From Anaerolineales bacterium UBA3071 (GTDB lineage Bacteria; Chloroflexota; Anaerolineae; UBA3071): a stretch of DNA of 5,151 nt. Below the pieces are notes generated by a model, which saw only the letters and a program-made list of their open reading frames with translations, had not been told where the DNA came from and did not search any database. Of the stretch, positions 1 to 4,860 are shown in pieces (the first letter of the stretch is position 1; every line of letters begins with the position of its first letter). Where the stretch lies: assembly GCA_002366755.1 (NCBI GenBank), contig DFBV01000245.1, forward strand, positions 1 to 5,151, written 5' to 3'. A program made the translations under genes and the position numbers.

Positions 1-1
1 G

Positions 2-553
2 ATGCTGGCCAAGCTGGGGGCGCAGATCATTGACGCCGACAAACTAGCCCACGACGTCATTGCCCCCAATGGCCCCGCCTACGCTGCGGTGGTGGACACG
101 TTCGGGCAGGACATTCTGAAGACGGGTGGGCACATTGACCGGAGCAAGCTGGGAGACATCGTCTTCCGCGACCCGCAGGCACTGGCCCGCCTGGAAGCGC
201 TCGTTCATCCGGCGGTTTTCGCCCGTACGCAGGAACTCATCGAGCAAGCGGGAGCAGAGGTAGTTGTCGTGGAAGCAATCAAGCTGCTGGAATCGGGGAT
301 GGCGCAGCGACTCTGCTATGAGATATGGGTGGTCACCTGCCGCCCGGAACAGCAACGGGCGCGGGTCATGGCCCAGCGAGGGCTGAGCGAAGCCGAAGCT
401 CGCTTGCGCATGGAAGCCCAGCCGCCGCAGGCCGAGAAAGTGGCCCAGGCGGACGTGGTTATTGACAACAGTGGCACAATAGAAGAGACACGTAGGCAAA
501 TGGAAGTAGCGTGGGAGAAGCTGATGAAGGCAAAAGAGGGAAAGGAACCATGA
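2..553 (+). CDS. coaE: Dephospho-CoA kinase, 5'-truncated by the window edge
   Basis: CoaE phosphorylates the 3'-hydroxyl of dephospho-CoA with ATP, the last step of coenzyme A synthesis, in the cytoplasm. The visible 183 residues hold the family's DADKLAH substrate-binding segment (visible residues 11-17), a LVHPAVF helix, a VVVVEAIKLLESG strand where many homologues have a D-x-P-LLFE motif (about 87-99), the LID-like region CRPEQQRARVMAQRGLS (about 113-129), and the closing ADVVIDNSG strand (150-158). The ATP-binding P-loop (GxxGxGKS) is not visible. It should lie about 10 residues before the first visible one, so the true start is outside the window and the ATG at 2 is an internal methionine. 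The stop TGA overlaps the ATG of the next gene. The family call is secure; the EAIKLLESG variant is one I associate with Chloroflexota. Confidence 0.95.
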   Translation: MLAKLGAQIIDADKLAHDVIAPNGPAYAAVVDTFGQDILKTGGHIDRSKLGDIVFRDPQALARLEALVHPAVFARTQELIEQAGAEVVVVEAIKLLESGMAQRLCYEIWVVTCRPEQQRARVMAQRGLSEAEARLRMEAQPPQAEKVAQADVVIDNSGTIEETRRQMEVAWEKLMKAKEGKEP

Positions 554-744
554 ACGTGTTGCGCCGTTTCTGGGAGGAACATCCCCGGCTTTCCATGTGG
601 ATCATCCTGGCCATCGGCATGGTGGCGATCATGATCTGGGCAGCCTGGAACGTGGGTTTCAACCCCAGCCAATGGGCCTGGTTGGTCGTGGTCACCATCG
701 CTTTGGCTGGCCTGTGCACTTGGATCATCAGTTGGGAGGAGTGA
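550..744 (+). CDS. Small two-helix membrane protein, function unknown
   Basis: A 64-residue protein I do not recognise. It has a charged amino end (RRFWEEHPR, residues 5-13), a hydrophobic helix at about 15-34, a short polar turn NVGFNPSQ (34-41) and a second helix at about 42-62, ending in EE. The arginines at the start suggest both ends face the cytoplasm (inference). There is no signal peptidase site and no catalytic motif. I chose the ATG at 550 because it overlaps the coaE stop as ATGA and is preceded by the purine-rich AGAGGGAAAGGA (about 534-545). A GTG at 511 in the same frame would add 13 hydrophilic residues from within coaE and lacks a comparable ribosome binding site. The overlap implies translation coupled to coaE, so the product is made in step with CoaE, but nothing shows a functional link. 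Aromatic and hydrophobic composition argues for a real membrane protein rather than a chance frame. Confidence 0.72.
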   Translation: MNVLRRFWEEHPRLSMWIILAIGMVAIMIWAAWNVGFNPSQWAWLVVVTIALAGLCTWIISWEE

Positions 745-812
745 CTCGAAGCTCGACCCAGCACCGTGCCAAGCACTCAGCTTCATGAACCCATTGGGCG
801 ACAACTCCGGGG

Positions 813-883
813 GATGAAACCCGGGAGATGAAACGTGATGCGTGATACGCAATGACGAATCACATTTCACGCATCATGTTTCG
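813..883. repeat. Self-complementary array of 7-base words upstream of dnaJ
   Basis: The segment is built of degenerate heptamers. GATGAAAC occurs at 813-820 and again at 827-834, exactly two units apart. From 835 the words GTGATGC and GTGATAC follow each other, and A/T-T dinucleotides recur every 7 bases to 883. The left arm 830-845 (GAAACGTGATGCGTGA) pairs with 867-882 (TCACGCATCATGTTTC): 15 of 16 pairs are Watson-Crick and the other is G-T. The loop is 21 bases and there is no T-run after it. It could be a mobile or slippage-derived repeat, a hairpin in the dnaJ leader, or both. The rest of the 745-925 gap shows no gene. Confidence 0.75.
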
Positions 884-899
884 ACGGCGAACCCTGCAA

Positions 900-914
900 C
901 TACGCTCAGCGTAG
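900..914. promoter_or_regulatory. Perfect 7-1-7 palindrome just upstream of dnaJ
   Basis: CTACGCT-C-AGCGTAG is a perfect inverted repeat ending 11 bases before the dnaJ ATG. It occupies the place where a ribosome binding site would be expected, and dnaJ has none visible. Its size and symmetry fit a dimeric repressor site, or in RNA a 6-bp stem with a 3-base loop next to the start codon. It is not the CIRCE element bound by HrcA (TTAGCACTC-N9-GAGTGCTAA). A TTATAG at 916-921 could be a -10 box for a nearly leaderless transcript, but no convincing -35 is visible. The regulatory role is inference. Confidence 0.4.
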
Positions 915-925
915 CTTATAGAACC

Positions 926-2062
926 ATGAACAACAAACGCGACTACTACGACATCCTTGGCGTCGGTCGAGGAGACGGCGAAGAAGAGATCAGGCAAGCC
1001 TACCGCCGCCTGGCGCGGGAGTATCATCCTGACGTCAGCACCGCCCCAGACGCTGAGGAGCGTTTCAAAGAGATCAACGAAGCCTACGAGGTGCTCTCCG
1101 ACCGCGAAAAACGGGCACTGTACGATCGTTTCGGCCGTGCGGGCCCACAAGGCACAGGCTGGTCCGACTTCGGCGGCTTCGGTGACTTCACATCCATCTT
1201 CGAAGACCTTTTCACCGGCTTCGGCATGGGGACGCGTTCCCGGCGCGCTCGCCGAGCCCCCCAGCGCGGCGCTGATCTCCGCTACGATCTGAAGTTGGAG
1301 TTCGAAGAGGCCGTCTTTGGCACCGAGAAGGAACTGGAGATCACACGCCACGAGACCTGTCCTCGCTGTAAAGGCAGTGGAGCAGAGCCGGGCACCACAC
1401 CCATCCGCTGCCCGCAGTGCAACGGCACAGGCGAGGTGCGCCGCACGCAGCAGTCCATCCTGGGCTCCTTCGTCAGTGTGACCACCTGCCCGCGCTGCCA
1501 GGGAGAAGGGGAGATCGTCACCTCGCCCTGCAGTCAATGCCGGGGGCAGAAGCGGGTGCGCGTCGCCCGCACGATGGTCATCACCATCCCGCCGGGCGTG
1601 GACGACGGCACCCGCATCCGGTTGGCCGGAGAAGGCGAACCCGGAGTGTACCGCGGTCCCGCCGGAAACCTTTACGTCGTGTTGCACGTCCTAGAGCACC
1701 CGATCTTCAAGCGCAGAGATAGCGACATCCTGACCGAGGAGCGCATCAACATCGCCCGAGCCGCGCTGGGCACGGAGATCAACGCTCAGACCATCGACGG
1801 GCCGATGGAACTGCGCATCCCACCGGGCACCCAGAGCGGTCATGTCTTCCGCCTGCGGGGCAGGGGTGTGCCCAAGATGCGGCGACCTGATCGTCGCGGC
1901 GACCACTACATCACCGTACGGGTCGTGGTGCCCACCCAGCTGACCCAGCGGCAACAAGAACTGCTGACCGAACTGGGACAGTCGCTGGGCAGCGACAAAC
2001 TGGGCAAAGAGAAGGGCTTCTTCGATAAGATGCTGGATGTCATTGGCGAGGCACTGGGGTAA
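926..2062 (+). CDS. dnaJ: Chaperone protein DnaJ (Hsp40, type I)
   Basis: DnaJ is the cytoplasmic co-chaperone that delivers unfolded proteins to DnaK and stimulates its ATPase. The 378-residue product has the full type I layout. The J domain (about 6-70) carries HPD at 34-36. A short Gly/Phe linker (about 73-102) includes DFGGFGDF and is followed by an arginine-rich stretch. The zinc-binding region (145-209) has four CxxCxGxG-type motifs at C145, C162, C188 and C202; the fourth ends GQK instead of GxG, a mild variation. The substrate-binding C-terminal domains contain IPPGVDDGTRIRLAGEGE and IPPGTQSG, and the tail reads KGFFDKMLDVIGEALG. The ATG at 926 gives the canonical amino end MNNKRDYYDILGV. 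An in-frame ATG at 842 would prepend 28 residues read out of the repeat array. No Shine-Dalgarno is visible. dnaK and grpE are not adjacent; dnaJ instead heads a cluster with prmA and rsmE. Confidence 0.97.
   Translation: MNNKRDYYDILGVGRGDGEEEIRQAYRRLAREYHPDVSTAPDAEERFKEINEAYEVLSDREKRALYDRFGRAGPQGTGWSDFGGFGDFTSIFEDLFTGFGMGTRSRRARRAPQRGADLRYDLKLEFEEAVFGTEKELEITRHETCPRCKGSGAEPGTTPIRCPQCNGTGEVRRTQQSILGSFVSVTTCPRCQGEGEIVTSPCSQCRGQKRVRVARTMVITIPPGVDDGTRIRLAGEGEPGVYRGPAGNLYVVLHVLEHPIFKRRDSDILTEERINIARAALGTEINAQTIDGPMELRIPPGTQSGHVFRLRGRGVPKMRRPDRRGDHYITVRVVVPTQLTQRQQELLTELGQSLGSDKLGKEKGFFDKMLDVIGEALG
2056..2059 (+). promoter_or_regulatory. Ribosome binding site supporting the prmA TTG start
   Basis: A GGGG run inside the last codons of dnaJ lies 5 bases before a TTG at 2065. 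It supports TTG as the prmA start. No ATG or GTG nearby would preserve the conserved amino end NWIEISV, which begins at that codon. Initiation is probably coupled to termination of dnaJ two bases upstream. Confidence 0.55.
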
Positions 2063-2064
2063 CC

Positions 2065-3054
2065 TTGAACTGGATTGAAATCAGCGTCTGCTGCGACGGC
2101 GAGGGAGCCGAGGCGGTCAGCGAGCTGTTCAACCGCTACAATGCGGGGCAGGAGGGCCGCGGCGGCGCGATCGTGGAAATCGGCGGATTCGACGCCCTGG
2201 GTGAATTACCGCAACCGATCATTACAGTGCGCACCTACCTGCCTGCCAGCGAGGAGGGAAGAACCCTCCGCCGCCACATCGAAGAAGGGCTGTGGCACCT
2301 GGGGCAGCTTTATCCCCTTCCCGAACCACAGGTGCAGGAACTGGCGGAGACGGACTGGGCCGAGGCGTGGAAGGCACACTACCGTCCGCTGCGCGTGGGC
2401 CAACGGCTCGTGATCACGCCGTCCTGGCTGGCGTCAGGGGCTGCGCCTGGCGACGTGGTGATCGAGCTGGATCCGGGCATGGCCTTCGGCAGCGGGCTGC
2501 ACCCCAGCACCCGCCTCTGCCTCATGTTGCTGGAGCAGCACCTGCGCCCCGGTGACTCCGTGCTCGATCTGGGCACCGGTTCGGGCATCCTGGCCATCGC
2601 CGCCGCCAAGCTGGGCGCTGGCTTCGTCCTGGCCCGCGACATTGACCCAGTGGCGGTGAAAGTGGCACAGGAGAACGTGGAGGTCAACTCTGTCGCCCAT
2701 GTTGTACGTGTGGAGGAAGGATCTGTCCCGGTTCGGGGTTCGGAACATGAGACCTTCGAACCTGAAACGTGGAACTTCATTATAGTCAACATCCTTGCAG
2801 ACGTCATTGTCAACTTGCTGGACCAGGGCCTGGCGAAGCTGATGGCTCCCGGCGGCCGACTGATTCTCTCCGGCATCATCCAGCCGCGAGCGCCTGAGGT
2901 GGAAGCCGCGCTTCAAGTGCAACGGCTGGCTATCACCGAGCGTCTGGAGGAGGGAGACTGGCTAGCCCTGCTGGCCCAACGGCCACCTGATACCTACCTA
3001 CCACCATGCACCGTTTCTTCGTACTCCCCACCGCCATTCAGGGCGACCGAGTGA
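2065..3054 (+). CDS. prmA: Ribosomal protein L11 methyltransferase
   Basis: PrmA uses S-adenosylmethionine to methylate amino groups of ribosomal protein L11. The 329-residue product has the small amino-terminal L11-recognition domain (about 1-100), then the linker segment ETDWAEAWKAHYRPLRVG, the family signature DPGMAFGSGLHPST (136-149; the usual form is DPGMAFGTGTHPTT), the SAM-binding loop VLDLGTGSG (166-174), the DIDPVAVKVAQEN acidic loop, NILADVI (242-248) and LSGII. Two features are odd. Residues about 223-237 come from an in-frame 7-base repeat array between the GSV strand and NILA. The carboxyl end runs about 20 residues past the usual end (GDWLALLAQR) and overlaps rsmE by 49 bases. 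The start is TTG, two bases after the dnaJ stop. The dnaJ-prmA-rsmE order is common in several bacterial phyla and indicates an operon. Confidence 0.95.
   Translation: MNWIEISVCCDGEGAEAVSELFNRYNAGQEGRGGAIVEIGGFDALGELPQPIITVRTYLPASEEGRTLRRHIEEGLWHLGQLYPLPEPQVQELAETDWAEAWKAHYRPLRVGQRLVITPSWLASGAAPGDVVIELDPGMAFGSGLHPSTRLCLMLLEQHLRPGDSVLDLGTGSGILAIAAAKLGAGFVLARDIDPVAVKVAQENVEVNSVAHVVRVEEGSVPVRGSEHETFEPETWNFIIVNILADVIVNLLDQGLAKLMAPGGRLILSGIIQPRAPEVEAALQVQRLAITERLEEGDWLALLAQRPPDTYLPPCTVSSYSPPPFRATE
2730..2778. repeat. In-frame array of 7-base words inside prmA
   Basis: Two identical heptamers GGTTCGG (2730-2736 and 2737-2743) are followed by degenerate words at the same pitch, such as AACCTGA at 2759-2765 and AACGTGG at 2766-2772. 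GGTTCG at 2737-2742 is the inverse of CGAACC at 2757-2762, so part of the array can fold. It encodes the hydrophilic segment VRGSEHETFEPETWN (residues 223-237) at a position where PrmA usually has only a short loop before the NILA motif. Reading is uninterrupted, so the host gene seems to tolerate it. Confidence 0.65.
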
Positions 3055-3776
3055 CGCTCACCGGCCCGATCGTCCACCAGTTGACGCATGTGCTGCGGCT
3101 GCGTCCGGGTGAGCGCGTCGTCGTGCTGGACGACAGCGGCTGGGAATACACGGTCGAGCTGAAGCGACTGGAGCGGGAACAGGCCGAAGGACGCATCGTC
3201 CAGCGAGCAAGAGCGCAAGGCGAGCCCCACACGCGGATCACCCTCTGCCAGGCGGTGCTGAAAGGCGAACGCTTCCAGTGGGTATTGCAGAAGGGCACGG
3301 AGTTGGGCATCACCACCTTCGTGCCGATGTTCTGCGCCCGCAGTGTGGTTCGTGATCCGGGGGCGGTGCACAAGAAGCTGGCGCGCTGGCAGACCATCAT
3401 CCGTGAAGCGGCGGAGCAATCGCGGCGAGGGCGGCTGCCACGGCTGGAACCGCCGCTCTTTTTCGCCGAAGCGTGCCAGCAGGCCGAGGCGTCAGGCGGC
3501 CTCTCGCTCCTGGCCTGGGAAGAGAAACCGGCCACCAGCCTCAAAGCGGTGCTGCAGGCCAGCTTCGAGCCTCTGGCGCCCAACGCCCAATACCCAATAT
3601 CCAATATCCAAATACTCATCGGCCCTGAAGGGGGCTTCACGCCCGAGGAGGTGAAGCTGGCCCGGACGCATTCCATCCTGCCCATCACCCTGGGCCACCG
3701 CATCCTACGAGCAGAGACGGCAGGGCTCGTCGCCGCTGCCGCTATCTTCTACGAACTGAATGATTTGGGCCAGTAG
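3006..3776 (+). CDS. rsmE: 16S rRNA m3U1498 methyltransferase RsmE
   Basis: RsmE methylates N3 of U1498 of 16S rRNA in the assembled 30S subunit, using SAM. The 256-residue product starts with the family's MHRFFV, has the amino-terminal PUA-like RNA-binding region (about 1-70), then KGTELGITTFVPMFCARSVV, EAAEQSRRGRLP, and the SPOUT-fold knot motifs IGPEGGF (205-211) and LGHRILRAETA (229-239) that form the SAM site. The ATG at 3006 lies inside the 3' end of prmA (49-base overlap, different frame) and no Shine-Dalgarno precedes it, so translation by coupling to prmA is likely. Residues 194-203 (AQYPISNIQI) come from a 7-base tandem array placed immediately before the knot strand. This array holds the only two ATA isoleucine codons in the gene; the other isoleucines use ATC, with one ATT. 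The length is near normal for the family. Confidence 0.95.
   Translation: MHRFFVLPTAIQGDRVTLTGPIVHQLTHVLRLRPGERVVVLDDSGWEYTVELKRLEREQAEGRIVQRARAQGEPHTRITLCQAVLKGERFQWVLQKGTELGITTFVPMFCARSVVRDPGAVHKKLARWQTIIREAAEQSRRGRLPRLEPPLFFAEACQQAEASGGLSLLAWEEKPATSLKAVLQASFEPLAPNAQYPISNIQILIGPEGGFTPEEVKLARTHSILPITLGHRILRAETAGLVAAAAIFYELNDLGQ
3576..3617. repeat. In-frame array of 7-base words inside rsmE
   Basis: Five consecutive heptamers end in CCA (3576-3610), moving from GCGCCCA to two identical ATATCCA copies (3597-3603 and 3604-3610). A sixth, decayed word follows to 3617. Six units make 42 bases, or 14 codons, so the array keeps frame. It is markedly richer in A and T than the surrounding gene. It encodes the stretch around NAQYPISNIQ, directly before the conserved IGPEGG motif. 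I recall similar QYPISN peptides in other proteins of Chloroflexota, which would fit a dispersed repeat family, but this is memory and not a search result. Confidence 0.75.
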
Positions 3777-3809
3777 CATCGGCAACCTAACCACTGTAAC
3801 ACACAGCAT

Positions 3810-3828
3810 GGAGAATGTCAGATGTCAG
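3810..3828 (+). promoter_or_regulatory. trxB ribosome binding site with duplicated ATGTCAG at the start
   Basis: GGAGA at 3810-3814 is the Shine-Dalgarno. It is followed by a perfect tandem duplication of ATGTCAG (3815-3821 and 3822-3828). The first copy's ATG touches the Shine-Dalgarno and is out of frame. The second copy's ATG lies 7 bases away and opens the trxB frame, so the spacing decides the start at 3822. The spacer 3777-3809 after rsmE shows no promoter or terminator that I can support. Confidence 0.65.
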
Positions 3829-4799
3829 AAACCACAGAAAGAGTCATCATCATCGGCAGCGGGCCAGCGGGGCTGACCGCTGGCCTCTACACCGCCCGCT
3901 CGGAAATGGAACCGCTGCTCTTCACCGGATCCGAAATCGGCGGGCAGGTGAACCTCACCATGGAGGTGGAGAACTACCCGGGCTTCCCCGACGGCATCAC
4001 CGGCCCAGAGCTAGTCCAGCGCATGCAGAAGCAAGCGGAGCGCTTCGGCTGCCGCGTCGTCGTGGACACGGTGACCGAGGTGAAGCTAGACGAGCATCCC
4101 TTCGTCGTCAAGACGCAGTCGGGGAAGGAGCATCGCTGCAAGGCGCTGATCATCACCACCGGCGCCAGTCCCCGGCGGCTGGGGGTACCTGGTGAGAAAG
4201 AACTCACCGGCCGCGGCGTGAGCTACTGCGCCACCTGCGACGGCTTCTTCTTCCGCGGCAAGGAGGTCGCCGTCGTCGGCGGAGGCGACGCCGCCATCGA
4301 AGAAGCGCTCTTCCTGACCAAGTACGTCAACAAAGTACGGGTGATCCATCGCCGCGACCAACTGCGGGCTCACCTCGCCCTGCAGCAGCGAGCCTTCAAG
4401 AACGAAAAGTTCGAGTTCATCTGGGATACGGTCGTCACCGCCATCAACGGCGACCAAAGGGTGACCTCGCTCACACTGAAGAACGTCAAAACGGGGGAAG
4501 TGAGCGAGCTGCCCACCGATGGCATCTTCGTCTACGTCGGTCACATTCCCAACTCGCAACTGTTCGAGGGGAGACTGGCCATGGACGAGCGGGGGTATCT
4601 GATCACCAACGCGATGATGCAGACCAGTGTGCCCGGCGTCTACGCTGCAGGGGAGATTCAGGACAGCCGCTTCCAGCAGGTGGCCACGTCGGTTGGCCAG
4701 GGGTGTGCCGCGGCCATAGAAGCGGAGAAGTTCGTGGCCGAGCTGGAGGACCGAGCCTATCCGGGCGACACCTCGCCTGTGTCCGAGGAGATCAAGTGA
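3822..4799 (+). CDS. trxB: Thioredoxin reductase (NADPH)
   Basis: TrxB is a cytoplasmic FAD enzyme that passes electrons from NADPH to thioredoxin. The 325-residue product has the FAD-binding GSGPAG loop at 12-17, the redox-active pair C136-A-T-C139 followed by D140, the NADPH-binding loop GGGDAAIEE (153-161), the phosphate-contacting HRRDQLR (176-182), and the second FAD segment YAAGEIQDSRFQQVATSVGQG (from 274). In that segment the usual aspartate of AAGD is glutamate (E278), a conservative change at a flavin-contacting position. Length is normal. Whether the true donor is NADPH, NADH or ferredoxin cannot be settled from sequence, but HRR and the basic residue that follows favour NADPH. It sits 45 bases after rsmE, with its own ribosome binding site, and is followed after 61 bases by an AhpD-like gene, which suggests a thiol-redox pair. 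Confidence 0.95.
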   Translation: MSETTERVIIIGSGPAGLTAGLYTARSEMEPLLFTGSEIGGQVNLTMEVENYPGFPDGITGPELVQRMQKQAERFGCRVVVDTVTEVKLDEHPFVVKTQSGKEHRCKALIITTGASPRRLGVPGEKELTGRGVSYCATCDGFFFRGKEVAVVGGGDAAIEEALFLTKYVNKVRVIHRRDQLRAHLALQQRAFKNEKFEFIWDTVVTAINGDQRVTSLTLKNVKTGEVSELPTDGIFVYVGHIPNSQLFEGRLAMDERGYLITNAMMQTSVPGVYAAGEIQDSRFQQVATSVGQGCAAAIEAEKFVAELEDRAYPGDTSPVSEEIK

Positions 4800-4847
4800 C
4801 CAGGAGACAAGGAGACAGGGAGACAAGGTGACAAGGTGACAGGGGGA
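4800..4847. repeat. Purine-rich 8-base tandem array between trxB and the next gene
   Basis: Six octamers close to the consensus CARGGWGA fill 48 bases starting right after the trxB stop. CAAGGTGA is repeated exactly at 4824-4831 and 4832-4839. Unlike the other arrays in the window the pitch is 8, not 7. Several units contain GGAG or AGGTG, which resemble ribosome binding sites, but the real one appears to be the separate AGGGAGGTG that follows. Read on the opposite strand the array gives a stretch around LVTLSPCLLV, which is likely to generate false protein predictions. Confidence 0.85.
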
Positions 4848-4849
4848 GT

Positions 4850-4858
4850 AGGGAGGTG
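4850..4858 (+). promoter_or_regulatory. Strong ribosome binding site for the AhpD-like gene
   Basis: AGGGAGGTG contains the full GGAGGTG anti-16S complement and ends 2 bases before the ATG at 4861 (4 bases from the GGAGG core). It is the best ribosome binding site in the window and fixes the start of the last gene. Confidence 0.8.
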
Positions 4859-4860
4859 CA

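Noticed and set aside
511..549. GTG start for the small membrane protein
   Set aside because: It lies well inside coaE without a good ribosome binding site, while the ATG at 550 has one and overlaps the coaE stop.
770..790. Possible CIRCE (HrcA) element from AAGCACTC at 771-778
   Set aside because: Only the left half-site resembles CIRCE; the expected GAGTGCTAA after 9 bases is absent.
805..827. Possible terminator hairpin, CTCC..GGG pairing with CCC..GGAG
   Set aside because: The stem has a mismatch, there is no following T-run, and the segment overlaps the heptad array, so termination cannot be supported.
813..883. CRISPR-like array
   Set aside because: Words are 7 bases, contiguous and degenerate, with no repeat-spacer alternation.
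842..925. Upstream in-frame start for dnaJ
   Set aside because: It would add 28 residues translated from the repeat and palindrome region, ahead of the canonical MNNKRDYYDILGV amino end.
860..1687. Long open frame on the - strand opposite dnaJ
   Set aside because: It is antisense to a clear DnaJ, has no ribosome binding site or recognisable domain, and GC-rich codon use readily makes such frames.
3815..4195. Overlapping + strand frame starting at the first ATGTCAG copy
   Set aside because: It is out of frame with trxB, its ATG touches the Shine-Dalgarno, and its product is low-complexity His/Arg-rich read-through of trxB.
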